Source: Diprion similis | Taxonomy: Eukaryota; Arthropoda; Insecta; Hymenoptera; Diprionidae | Reading direction: 5' to 3' | NCBI RefSeq assembly: GCF_021155765.1 | Contig: NC_060108.1 | Span: forward strand, 14,905,025-14,969,024 | DNA: 64,000 bases | Part shown: positions 11,745-24,700 of the stretch, in pieces | Position numbering within the stretch: the stretch's first letter is position 1 | Layout: each line of letters opens with the position of its first letter | The notes under the pieces: model-generated | Told to the model about the DNA's origin: nothing | Databases searched by the model: none | The model's input: only the letters and a program-made list of their open reading frames with translations | Translations under genes and position numbers: made by a program

Positions 11745-14700
11745 GGAAGTTAATAATTAAAGATTATTGAATGAAGCAACAGGATATCAAGTAGTTTCAT
11801 CATGGATAATAGGGGCACCCATACGGAAACAGCAGTATGCAACAATTAGACTTCATTTAATTTTATTTGTTCATTCTGATGATAGCATGAGAATTACGTA
11901 GCTAAATATTATACATATTCTATTTATACAAATTTTAAATAATTCTATTGGAACAAGCCTGAGAAGAAACTCACTCACAAGCGTTTGCTTATTGTCTTCG
12001 CGCTGAATCAAAATTAAAAAAATATCGAATAGTAACTCCGAAACAAAATTCTGTTACAAAGTGGATTTCAACGAACTACTGTGTATCCGTCAGTTCGTTG
12101 GTTCGTCTCGTTTTTGTCCAACCTATTAATAGTAAACCCAACCTAGTAGAACAATTTGAAAGAATATCAATGAATCAAAATGGAAATGGAAAACAGTCTT
12201 AGCCGTATCGGCATCTTTTTGCGATAAACGAAATTCGCAAAAATGTATTAAAATATAAAAATCTTTTAACATCAATCCTTAAGGTGATCATTATATCTGA
12301 TTATTAATAACATTGTCGTTTTCATTTTAAAGAAACATCGCAAAGATCACATCTAATATTTTCTGTAATGCGTCTGCGTGATATATTTATACGTATAATA
12401 AATAATAAGATGCACAATCTACCGAGTTATACGTAATTACATAATAATTAAATAGCCTGCGTTAGTTTTCACTAATTAATAATCATCATTATCGCGCGGC
12501 GTACTGTATTACAATTATCATGCACTCGTATGCATGTTAATAAAACAGTAGAGCTCAGTACGATGTTTATATTGCTGAGCTGTTTATTTTCTGCGATACA
12601 GTTAATTAAGAATCTGTTACATACCCGTTCCACTATCTTCACAATCTATTGTCTGCAATTTTAAATTAGTATTAACTTATCTACATCTTGTGATGAGCTG
12701 GGCGAATATTAATTCTTATTCCTTCAAATGACTGATAATTTCAAATATCGATAATAAAACTAATAAATGCAAAACCAATTTCGAATGTCAATGTTATTAT
12801 TCTACTGCTCATACATACGGTATGTGTGTGACTTTCAAAAGCAACGTATACAATACTGCAATATACATCAGTTTTATCTTTTACGTAGCATGATGTAATA
12901 TAACTTTTTAATAGTACGGATAAGGAAACGGTTAGTACACGATATATTGTAAAGACACATTTTCTACGTAAAATAGTTTTATTTTGTTATTTTTCTGTAT
13001 TATGACATAACGTGATCGTGCATTTTTTGAAGACAGATTATACAAATGTCATGTTACATATAACTTTTACAAATTATGCTATTTATTCACTTATTTTTAT
13101 TTTATGAATTTTTCTGAATATCGTATTTTTCTTCTTACTAAGATGAATTTATATATATATTTTTTTCTCTTTTCTTAATAATCTTATCAGCTAACAAGAC
13201 ATGTTGCACACAATTGTAGTAATAGATTACTTTTTTGCAACTGCGTTAATGCCACTCATAATATTTGACTGCACTGTAAATTGGATATTTCGTCTTACAC
13301 GTTTTACAATTAGATGATTTTTTAATTACTTGGAGTCGATCAAAAGTGCAGAGTGTTCACGTCTTGTTAACAAATTGGTGTGAAGCATGCTACTTGCTAC
13401 TACCACAGACCGGCTTTAAAAATTAATCAACTTTCTTAATATGAGGGACACGAGTTAACAATTTTCCTTAGCCCACTATACAAGGCACGATATGACACAA
13501 ATTCCACATTCATTTAGCTTAGTTAATTAGAGTGATCGAAATATGTTGTTAGCTTTGAACATTGACTATGATGTAAAAAGTTGGGAAACTGGGTGCATAT
13601 TGTTTCTAATTATGTATGACCTCTGAACTTGCTAAGTGTGTACTAAGTTATCTTATAAACGAACGTATCTATAAGAAATACAGAATTAGAATTCTCTGAA
13701 CTTTTGAGTGCTTTTTAAAATCATGTATTCGTTTTACATTTGGTGCCAATATCTTTTGTTTTATAGTGGACTATATTCTGATAGATGGTATCATCTCGCC
13801 GTTGTTTTCCAGAGGACTATTCTTACCAACATACAACAACGCTATATTTTCATCATAGAAAAAAAGTAATCCTTTAGATTGCAGATCTTATAAATAGAGA
13901 TGTAATTAAAAAGTTGTTTCCTAATTGTATTTGCTGTCCCGTCAATTAATTGTAACCGTATTCTTAACTTCACGCATGAATTTAGGTCATTTTATTTTCA
14001 AGATGTCATATTGCAGTTTAGAAGCTCGTAAAAATTTATCATCATGATGTTTTTAATTGAAAGGAAATTGTGTTCTCCCAAAACTTTTCATAATAACATA
14101 TTTTACAATGACTAAAAACACCAATTGTTAGTAATTTTGTACTAATTCTTGAAAGAGATAATCCTATTTCTATTTTTCGTTGAATTTTTCCTCAACTCAA
14201 TTAGATAAGACAACACTTTTTAAAAACCGCGGGCATTCATCCATTGCTGAGATCTCAACAAATTTTGCCCTAAAAATATAATCTACAAGTCTTTGATATA
14301 AAGTAGCATTTTATACAATGATAAATCTAAATATTTTCATTATTTTTTATTTACAACAGGTATGTATAACTAGGATACCTAAACATTAGGTATAGTAGAT
14401 GATTATTTTGGACCGTGTAGAAAAATTGATTTACCAAATAATATTCCCCAGCCAACCAACACATTTCTCCTCTTAACTAATTCCCAACTCTGGTTTCGCT
14501 GTACTTCTTTTATTGAAAGTTAATCCCGAGACTAAATTTCAATTAAAATTATCGATGAGTTATGAAGCTAATTGGCTATGACAGCTAAAGTTCATCCTTA
14601 TATGTATGTACACTATTCTTCTTCCTCTAATCGGCTACACCTGATTTTCATATCGTCATTTCTAGTTTTACATATTTTTCTAATCTCATCATTTCGTACA

Positions 14701-15318
14701 TAATAATAGTTTATGATAACGTATAATATACACCTTTGCTTTTTCATTCTGGTTTTCTTAAAAGCTTTGATAAAAGTAATGCTGGAGACTCTTGATTGCG
14801 CTATAAAAATTAGAGGATTGCACTTTATATTCAACGTCTTTGAAGCACTTTGGTCGATGTTCCAGAATTACTCAACGGTTGTAGAAACAAAAGCTTCGAC
14901 AGTTTCATTACAGTGTGCTCAAAACATTTCTACCTTCCATTTTCAACAGTCCCATGTTGAGTATAGTGAATCAATTTAATAGAACGTAGTGCATTCTATT
15001 TTTGATGAGATGGTTTACTTGTTTACATAATTGCGGGACTTCACTGGTACTAGTAGTAAATTTTTTTAAATATAAAAATTGGAAACATATTTTGTCCGTT
15101 TTGCTTCAGTGCTTGTTTGATTTAGAGATCAATGATTATCAAAACAGTTTTTTAGTGATCTGCGAAATTTGTTTCTTAAAAATAAAAATTTCGTTCTGTA
15201 AAATTTGTAGCCGAAATACAAATTTTTTGTATTCATTGATTGGAGAGAGGAATGTATGAAAAAGCATGCTTTTTTCTTAAAACACTTTCGTTTGAAACAT
15301 GACAGTCACGAAAATAAA
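11745..15318. other. AT-rich region between convergent TPP2 and MSL2 3' ends
   Basis: This 3.6 kb holds no reading frame with a recognisable product. Long 3'UTRs of TPP2 (plus) and MSL2 (minus) may extend into it. Only short chance open frames and A/T runs are seen. Confidence 0.6.
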
Positions 15319-15324
15319 TTTATT
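15319..15324 (-). terminator. Candidate poly(A) signal of MSL2
   Basis: TTTATT on the plus strand reads AATAAA on the minus strand, about 230 bases beyond the MSL2 stop codon. Confidence 0.4.
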
Positions 15325-15551
15325 CACAGTATGACGATAGATGAGTTGTAAGCGGTGACTTACAATCCTATATGATGCAAAAATCGACGAGTTGTTGAAA
15401 AGATTTTTTGGATGCTTTTTTTCATTTTTGTTATTTTTTTTCCCTTTAAATCAAAATCCCTACTCATTTCGTCATATTCATCAAAACGTAATAATAGACT
15501 TTTTACAAAAGCGACTAACACGACGCCATCAACGCGTCTTCACATGTATCG

Positions 15552-17127
15552 TCACACATCTATTTGTACGTCACTATCTTCAGCTTCGCTTTCTGTACTG
15601 ACCATCGCATCTTCTCCAACTAGGAGTGCAGCCGGTAAATTTTGAGGTACATTATCTATATCTAGTCTAGGCGTAGAATAAACATTCAATACTTGAATAG
15701 TCGTCGGAGAAGTAGAGAGACACTGTTGAACTGAACTCAATGGATCCGAAGCTAAAGAATCACAATCTACAGGCGTCGATAACTGCAACTGAAGATTATG
15801 CAGCTCTGGTATATGCGGACGAATCTGTAAACGTAGCGACAGTTGATTGTACAAACTAACGGTAATTACAGCTATATATGATATTTTTTAGTTATGGTAC
15901 CAACTTGACAATGTACCTTTAACCCGTCGGCTGTGTGAGGATTTCGACAACCTCTACACCTGCACTCGACACACGGTTTGCTTTCAACATAACACGGACA
16001 TCTCTGTCCGCAACATGTTAATTTTCCAGGTATCGCGGTTGCATTGCCGCATCTGCATCCTTTTCTTTTACTCCGTGTTGAACTCGATCTTGGTTTTTTA
16101 AAATTACCTGCCGACTGAAACGAGATAGTAGCGTAATGAAGAAATTGTTATTCCATCTCTCCCTATCTGTTGTTTTTTCGTTCGCATCTTAGATACAATA
16201 TATATTACTTTGCTGATCTTTGATGACTTTTTCTGAGATGAAGTTCCATAGGTAAGGTGAGAGCTTGGAATGCATTTAACAGCCCCCATGGAGCTCTGCG
16301 ATGTACCGTCAACTTCTTGCTGGCTCAGTTCAACTTCGTCCGCGGCCGCAGCCTTTCTTTTAATTGTTATTTTATTGCCCGAGCCGGCATACATTACTGA
16401 ATAAATCGAAGAGCCATTAGAGACGGTTCGTATCGCTGGGGACTCTGCAATTAATAGAAATTGTTTTGTTTTTTTCGCATCGAGAGTAGAAACTGCACTT
16501 CTGCAGAAGTTCTACACAAAGAAACAAGTATACTTGAAATAACGCACCAGGAATAACTGGGGATATACTCTCTGTGGTTTGTATTGAATTCCCTTGAGTC
16601 TGGGTGGATGTTGTACTTGTATAAATACAGGGCAGTATGCTGTAAGCCGACTTAGAGAGTCCCGCGTTGCTCTTGAATTCATCTTTGAATCCTGCGCCTT
16701 CTTGAATTAATTCCATAAGACTAGACGCCCCCATAGTAGACGCTCCGTTGTTAGGGTTGTTAGACGAGATGGATATAATTAAGTTGCGGTATATGTTGGT
16801 GCTCGACAGATATTCGCATAGTTTCTTGTAACACTGTAACAGTATTCGGAGCTGAACGTTCTCTACGTACTTGTCGTAGTCCTTACACCAGCTGCACGAT
16901 GGCTTTAATTTCTTACGACCACCTTTACAGCTCTTGCACACGTGGTGCTGACAGTTTGTTTCGGTGGGTGTGTGCGGTTCGATTAATAAATTTGAGCATA
17001 CCGTACAGCTTAAACTTTGCCTTAAGTAAGGAACTAGCCTATACAAATCTGTCCATGAATTAGCATCCTCAGAATCAGCTTGTAAAACTAATCTGCAGGT
17101 TGACACATATAAACTTGTAGCGTTCAT
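15552..17127 (-). CDS. msl-2: E3 ubiquitin-protein ligase MSL2
   Basis: RING-finger subunit of the male-specific-lethal chromatin complex, which works with the H4K16 acetyltransferase MOF. Exons: 17127-16548, 16444-16209, 16114-15917 and 15824-15552; all phases agree and the product is 428 aa. The RING finger lies at residues 41-81 (Cys41, Cys44, Cys59, His61, Cys64, Cys67, Cys78, Cys81), followed by the conserved KPSCSWCKDY stretch. The third exon encodes the CXC DNA-binding domain (about 292-336), starting GCRCGNA and containing GQRCPCY. The fourth starts IRPHIPEL and ends in an acidic tail. The open frame extends upstream of the chosen ATG only through GTG codons; MNATSLY matches the family start. 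The protein is shorter than fly or human MSL2 because the linker between RING and CXC is short. In flies it drives X dosage compensation; that role is not expected in a haplodiploid insect (inference). Confidence 0.93.
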
Positions 17128-17447
17128 TTTCTGTTGTTGTACACCTTTTGCATTCACTCGCACCACGTTAAATATAAACGTGTAAACATTGCTATTTTAG
17201 CGGCAATACATCCCGAGTGCACACAAACAAAACATCCGCCATATTTCATGTCCTTCCCCCTCTCGCTCTTTTCTTTTTCCTCATCACAGTGATCACAGTC
17301 CATCTATCGCCTTTTCATTATTTTCAAGCTTCAAACGATCTCCGTAAGCGATCGCAACGCTACTTCACAGTAATTTAGTTGATCGCGCATCCGTTAATAG
17401 CGCTGCTCACCCTCGTCGCCGCGTTCTCACTTGTTTGATGTGTGTTT

Positions 17448-17504
17448 GATATCGTGGATATCGTCGATATCGTCAATATCGTGATCTTTTCGTGATCTTT
17501 TCGT
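17448..17504. repeat. Periodic TATCG array and GATCTTTTCGT repeat upstream of MSL2
   Basis: TATCG (CGATA on the minus strand) occurs four times at an exact 9-base spacing, at 17450, 17459, 17468 and 17477. A twice-repeated 11-mer, GATCTTTTCGT, follows directly. The array lies about 320 bases upstream of the MSL2 start codon. CGATA clusters are known binding sites of insect boundary and promoter factors such as BEAF-32 in Drosophila; a role here is inference. Confidence 0.7.
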
Positions 17505-18660
17505 GATGGAATATTCATTAACGAATGGTCTCAATCCAACATCTGACACGCGACTATTGCTGTATTGCGTTTTCTGTCCGATTTATTGCCCGATGAAAAA
17601 TTCAAACGGACCGAGAGTTGGCCCGATTCAGCTATATTCAATGTGTTCGGAAATGAAGAATCAGCAAAACTTTTCGCGTAACAACGTTAGTTCTCAAATA
17701 ATCTGGCATTCGGTAACCTCAAATTTTAAACCAAATCAGTACAGTTTCCTCCTTCATTTGGAAGAAGTCAAGCGTTTTACACCGTCGATGGATTGACAAT
17801 GAGATGTAAGGTGTCCCCATGTGGCAAGAGGAATACTTTTTGGGTGTACCACGTACGCACTTTACCATTTTTAATCAATCGCAAATCCCTTGAATTAGTT
17901 GCAGTACGTCTTGACATATGCAATACAATTGCAGATTTTTATATAAGTTCATAGTTCACATAAGTTCATATGCCAAGCACCGCTCCCTGTCTATAATTCT
18001 ATGGTCATTTTCTAAATACTTTTACCACAAGAGAAACAGGCGCGATTTAATTGCAGGTAAAATACAGTTTTTACCTTTACTCTTGTATTCGTTATGATCG
18101 TAATAATAGTTCAGCGAACTATTATCGTTTGAACAGTAAAAACCACTCGAAAAATTGCTACTAATGATCTTAGAATTACCGATTGATGGTAACAATAAAG
18201 AGATGAACTGTGTAATCTGATAATGCGCGTGGGTGCGCAGGTGTGCACTTACAATTCGAAAAATTATCACATGATAGTCCCTTGGAATGGCACTGCAAAT
18301 TATTTATGACTTAACTGATATTTTAAACTATTTTTCATTTTTACAGGATAGAATTTTGGTTTACGTTACAGACTTTTACGTTATAGAGCAGTAAACTGTT
18401 TCATTAAACTGTTTCTGTCAAACTATTAATATGATTTCAACGGTATTATACCAATAAGAATTCGAATGCAGTTTTAAATTTCATGACATTTGAGAATTCG
18501 CACTCACGAGCGAAATTCTAGAAAAAATTGATTTTTTCAATGTTCTCCATTTCGTATCGTGGGCGTAAAATAATTCAAGTGAATTGCGTTAGCCTTCCAT
18601 TTGTACACCCATCCTTAGATTTTATAATATGTCGTTGTCTACGTGTTTACGTCAACTAGC

Positions 18661-18915
18661 TCACCTCTTATGCGTAAGTGATTTGTGAGCAATGAGCGTT
18701 ATTAACGTCTCTTTCAATTGCATGTCATAACTTGGTAATGCGCAATGATTATACGTGTGATCCACTTTTGGAAGGTCAGCGATAGTCTGAAAATTGAAAT
18801 ACCTCGTATTCACAAGCCTATTTACGAAACAATGAAATTCTTCAATTAGATCCTTTGGATTTTCGGATGGACACCTTAATGTAGGCAAATCGATATAAGC
18901 TTGACTTTTAATCAA
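18661..18915 (-). pseudogene. Possible degenerate retroelement gag fragment
   Basis: An 84-codon minus-strand frame starts MIKSQAYIDLPTL and continues with a pattern (small hydrophobic residues, ENPKDLIEEFH, LVNTRYFN) reminiscent of the gag-like DUF1759 region of BEL/Pao retrotransposons. No polymerase, integrase or LTR is seen nearby. The resemblance is only by eye and may be chance. Confidence 0.22.
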
Positions 18916-19869
18916 CTACACCAACTTAAGTTAGCCTTCTCTTCAACTTTTTTGAAACTGGAGATGATTGATGTCGAACATTTGTCTAAAATTTATTCGG
19001 CGTAAACGGTCAAACTGGACCAAACTTGCGGATTTTACGGTCAATTTGTTTAATGTTTCGAAAGAAATCGAAAAAAGTTGATATTCAAAATTATTAGTTT
19101 CAGCTCCCATTCAAAGTTATTCTGATTGCCAGCGTCGATCGACATTTTTCAGTTTTGGAACACAAAATGTCTTAGTCTATTATTTCGGAAAACGCATAGG
19201 TATATTCGTATAAGTTATTTGGTACACCGACTAGTTTCAAAAGTGTGCAATATAGGTATAGCCCGATACCGGAAGTAAGTGTCATTATGTATTGCATGAT
19301 ACCGATATTCACGCTAGCAAAATAAATGACAGGTGAAATAGTATCGCGTTATCTGCAAGTTTCTACTCGACAACACAAATGCGCAATAAATTGCACGCTT
19401 TACGTGATGTTTTTCAACGAAATATTGCGGCCTTCTGTAAAATGTAAACGCTAATGTAGTGAATAAATCTCGCTCAATCAGAAAGCTCGATTTATTTTAC
19501 CAACAGCCTCTGTTGATTGTTTGGCTTCTGATCTCCACTTGCAATTGCAAGATCTGTGTTTCGCCGCGGAGCAATGATGCGGAATCAACGCTCACGACAA
19601 TCATGATATGGAAATTCACCAGACAGACGGAGAGAAAGGTCTCAAACGACGGTATTCGCAAAGCGTCAATGATCGAATTCACGGACGTGTGTAGGAAGGT
19701 ATTCTTGAATTGAGCCTCACAAAATTGTATATTGCAATAATTATCTGTGTCATTTAATGTGATACCAGCCAAAACGCGAAATTATACCCCGCCGGAAATG
19801 TTCATGTGATAAATCAGAAGATGATATGATCGAAATCAACATCTAGTTTATTGCATGACTTATCGCGTA

Positions 19870-20028
19870 AATTCGAGAAAAGTATATAAAAAAACCATTT
19901 AATTAATCACAAAAACACGAATCATCAAATATACTAGATCAATGATCGTAGTCAACCGTATATGGGTTTTGATCTAGTGTATTTGATGATTCGCGCCCTT
20001 GTAATTTTTTACACAGTTTTCTCGAATT
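19870..20028. mobile_element. Palindromic MITE-like element
   Basis: Imperfect inverted repeat bounded by AATTCGAGAAAA and its reverse complement. The inner arms, 19918-19942 and 19969-19993, pair at 24 of 25 positions around a 26-base loop. Weaker similarity continues outside the stated limits. No coding capacity, which fits a small non-autonomous transposon or fold-back element. Confidence 0.6.
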
Positions 20029-21297
20029 CACAAAATAAATCACGTGACAAATTATGTGTTGATGTCGTTCGTATTTACACATCATCCAATATATTATATG
20101 ATCATTTCAGAAGGGTACGCTATAATTTTCCACTGTAGAATAAGGTGAAAGACTTTGAATTATTGAAAACGCTCGCAAAGTTGATTAGTTATACACATAA
20201 CGCTATGAGGAAATGAAATAAAATTGTTGTAAAAAATTAATGACCGACATCCAACATGTACGATACATACTTTATATATATACCAAAGCACGTACTTCGT
20301 AGTTCGTGACTGTTAGAAAATTCTTAATTTCGAAAGAATATAATTACTCGAAGCGTGCTCCAGAAGATCACGCATCCTCTCGCAAAGAACGTCGTAAAAA
20401 AGTTTTTTCGACCTCTCACCAGATCAAGTCACAGATGAGACCGATTAATCACATCACGAAAATTGATAATTTTGATCAGCCTGCGGAGTCTCGAGGATGA
20501 AAAGTAAAAAATCGGGAAATCGTTTTTCCAATCGCGCTACAGTTATGCGTCTCGCAGCCGATGATTACACCTCCGAAGTCTCCAAAGAAGCCGCGATCCA
20601 CGTATTCGAGCGGAACGCCGCATGTGTAGGCCACAATTACCCACCTTGTTCGTATATCAGAGCGAGTTTCGAGCTCGCGAAGCTCAGAATCGCGGCGAGA
20701 CTCGAGCCGTCAGGGTGTCGTGATCGTGCGTACAAAAGCATCGCGTACCAATACTGACGGGCAAGTTCTTAAATAACATTCGGTATTTCGGAAAACGATG
20801 TGCAGTGCGGCATCGAAGGCTGCGCCCGTCCGAATTCCGAAATCAAATTACAATACGTATCGGTGATTTATATTACGAGAAGAAACCGCGGGCAACGAGC
20901 CGAGGAAATACACGTTAAATACGGCGATCGAAGATCGAAGTGCACAATACGATCGATGTTGAAAAGTTTTTTAATTTCCCACATATTTTTACTTGCTGGT
21001 TGGGAAAATTGTGCAAGTGGATTAACGACGTGAAAGTATTTATATACGACTAGTAAAAAAGTTGCGTATTGTTCGAAGTGTGTTTTTAACTGATACTTTT
21101 ACGAGCCGTAGATTTTTCCGTAATATGTTTCTATACGTGTCAAAAGTGCTAAGCTGCGATTCCGATTATTAATACACGCCGATATTCGAAGATAGTTGAA
21201 GTGGTCCCGAAAGTTTTCAAACTTTTCAATATACATATCGATTAATATCGCGTCTTCGAATTCAAATAATTTCTGCAAAGCGGCGCGCGAACTTAAT

Positions 21298-21344
<47 letters not shown>
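21298..21344. repeat. (AAC)n microsatellite
   Basis: About 15 uninterrupted AAC units, some 425 bases upstream of the commissureless-family start codon, possibly in its 5'UTR. Confidence 0.9.
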
Positions 21345-21768
21345 AGTATTAAAAGTAAAACGCAGAGGCGATCCGATCGGGAACCGTCATAGCTTGAAAA
21401 TAAACCCAGAGAAAGACGACGACGCGTCGCGTCGGTTTGTCAAGTCAACTGTCATAACAAAGCTGCGCGTTTACGCATAGGTATGTGTACGTTGTACGAA
21501 GACCGACATTAAACCCCTGATCCCGCGATGATCATAGTGTCACCGACCATTTGAACGAACAACAATTCTCCGGCTATAACAATACAACGATCGAGTTAAG
21601 ATGAACAAGCCGAAGTAGCAATTTGGGCGTCCTAAGTTCCCGCAGCATCCGGAGGAGGCAGTGGAATTAAAGCCGAGCTTTCGAAAGAGCGAATAACCGA
21701 CTTTGATCCTGATCGTGGAATTCAGCGAGGCTGCGGAGATCGAGATTTAACCCGGAAACGAGGTGATA

Positions 21769-24700
21769 ATGTCGCTTCACGGTGGGACCAACGTCACCCA
21801 TCTCGCAATGGAGACCGTGGATCGTCGCTCTTCGGCCCAGGACGTCTACGACGAGAACCTGACCTTGGTCCAGGTCGTGTCGGAAGTCGTCCAGGAACTC
21901 GAGACCCAGAGGGAAATGAGCGAGACCGAATACGAGCAGTTCCTGGCCGATGTATGGATCGGCGTTGTCCTCACCCTGATGGTCCTCAGCTGCGTCTGCT
22001 GCATGTGTTCCTGCCTACTCTACCACAAGTTTCAGCAGTGGAAACGACACGGTGAGAGAAAAGGAGGAATATTGAATAAACTAACAGTAATCGATAGGCT
22101 TCGCTCTAGTTTTGGATAAAAATTAGACCGTCTTTCACGGAGAGAAGAAAAGTGCTGAATTTTCTCAAAACTGCAGGAAAAAATGGAGACCTCAGGGTTT
22201 GCGGTTTAAAATACTCATGTTGACTATACTTTTTATCATAAATGTAGCAGATTTTACTCTGCAGACAGTGGTTCTGACCGATTTTATGGTAAATTCTGCA
22301 TTTTACGAAGTATATTTTACCATAAGACGTGACGTGTACTTCTTTTCCTGTAGTTTTGAGTTTCATCTGCTCTTCATTTCTTTTTCCGTGTTTGTTTTCT
22401 TGGAAAATTTCCGTCTCTGCGGTAACTTGGCTGATCTTCATCGTTTTTTGGAATATGAGCGCAACTTCGCTCGTCATTTGGATTGGCTAATTGTTGTGGG
22501 AATTCCTATATTTCAATATTTCTAAAAAGTTGACGAGTAATCGAACGATTTCGTTGAATTTACTTTACTTTCTCTTACACTCGTTCGAATGAGCCGTTGT
22601 GAAATTTCCAGAATCTGCTCAAAATCAGCCTCCGATATATTTTCATAATCCAATATGGTAATTATCCATTTAACTGCATGAAACAGCGATCGGACTTCAT
22701 TCCTTCGTATTGTTTCGCAATTATTATAACTTAATTCTAAAACAACAAAGATCATCAAAGTTTGGTGCTATTTTTGAATTTTCTTAAATTTCTCCAGAAC
22801 TCTGAGAAATATTTTTTGCCCTCGTGTTTTCGAGAGATTTGATTTTTTCTTTTCTTTTCCTACAACAATGGCCAGATCCTCGTGACTTGCGAGAACAGAT
22901 TTCTCGCGGTGGACTCACCGCTTCGTCGTCGTTGATTCGCACTGATGTAATTTGAAGCGGTTTGTGAAGCGTGAAAGCAATTATAGCGGCGAGGCCCTCG
23001 CTAGCAGTCGAAAGACTGTATAAGTTGACTAACTGTATAGTGTCGTTCGCAATTAGTTCTAATTCCCCGCGTGTAATACCGGCGAAAAACCGTCTTCGGA
23101 TATCCCGACAATCTGCTGTTATGCGACCTCAGAATTTCGCGCATGTGATCCTTATGCGGACTTCCGGTCTACGTCCGCCGAAGGACAACGAACTTGCGAA
23201 ATTTATGCAATTTATGCGATTCAGGTGTGTGCCAGTAATATATTCCATATCTGCTTCCGACGTAATTACAAATAACGTCTACCCACGACACTCGGATCAA
23301 TGAGGAACAGAAAAAGAAAAAAAAAAAAAAAAAAAAAATTGCCAAAAATCATTGTCAATCTCGTCACGATCCAGTATATAGGTTTACAATTGTACATATA
23401 TTGCGTATGTAAAGCATCCGAAGATTCGCAGGTTCGTACTAATGATAAATAAAATCCCCTTTAATTAAACACCCGTTTCGTTACGTTTATGAGACTTTTC
23501 GAGATTTTTTGTATACTAATCGCGTTCCGACGCTAGCTAAAATTTGTTAAAGTTAACAAAAGGGGTCACCGCCTATATAAGTGACTTGTATATATAAGTC
23601 AGTGGTTATGAGTAGCTTACTGACCCAGCTATATCGTGTATTTGCAAGTTCAATGCCGCAAGTATAAGGCATAATAGACGAGCACCAACCTAATGGTGTG
23701 TATGTATACATAAATATGATGTATATTATATATGGCATATAAATTCGCACTCGGTCTTCTGAGCTGTTAGCAAATTTGCATCTGTTGCCTAAGTGAAGTA
23801 TTTAACAGAATTTAAATAATTTAAAAAGATGAGAACAACCATCCGCAGTCATATACTCGTTTAACGATAAATAAATATTTCTTTAGTCGCGTGAGTGCAG
23901 CCAACATCATAAAGTGGATATACCTATATATAACAGTGTATGTACTGAAATGATTTAAACAACATTTGAATCTTCGATTCTATGGTAAATGATACAATAA
24001 ACACACAATGTTGGTATTACAGGTGTGTGACCTGATTTTCCGCTATCTATGCACGTGCATTTTTCGGTTCATTTCGTTTTGATCTTGGTAAATACGCCGG
24101 GATTTATTGCGAGAAATTCTGCACCGAGTACATATGTATTCTAATATGTAATATGATTGTGCGAATGTAATCTGCACGGGCAGATGCGTCTTGCCACGAA
24201 ACGTTCAACGGCTGCTTGCATGCGAATTAAGTCACTCAAATATTAGCCTGATCTTTGGGGGGGGGGGGGGGGGGGGGGAGTATTCGACCCAGTTATTCTC
24301 GTATTTTCATTGTGCAGCTAATTAATAAACGGGGAATGGAGCCATCTTATTAAAGTATTTGACGCCCGATGAGAGAAGGAATGACTTTTCAAATGTAATA
24401 ATAGGTGATTTTCCTATTCTCTACGGCTGATTTGATCATTCTGCACAGTCAAATCAACTATTTTCTTCCGTGGATAATTATCTGCGTTTTGCATGCACTC
24501 AGACGTTGTTACTATTGGTTACTATTGACGTAGTTGATCCAACTCTACTCATATTTTTCTACAAGATAAAAAATGGCAGCATTCGTGGAATCTCACCAAT
24601 TGACCAGTTAAGAAAAAGTCATTGGGAGTAAATATTTTTCTGAATGTGGCCACAAGACGTTGACTATAATTGCTCAGGTTGACACTGAAACGAATGATAT

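Larger units (their letters stand above)
17505..21297. other. Non-coding region between MSL2 and the commissureless-family gene
   Basis: About 3.8 kb with no convincing gene. It contains a palindromic element (19870-20028) and a doubtful retroelement gag remnant (18661-18915, minus). From about 20.3 kb the sequence becomes richer in CpG and GC, which fits a promoter or 5'UTR zone for the gene starting at 21769. Short open frames there have no recognisable product. Confidence 0.5.

Noticed and set aside
22971-23303. 110-codon plus-strand frame followed by a poly(A) run (possible retrocopy)
   Set aside because: The peptide matches no family I know, there are no target-site duplications visible, and the A run begins with AAAAAG as in simple repeats.
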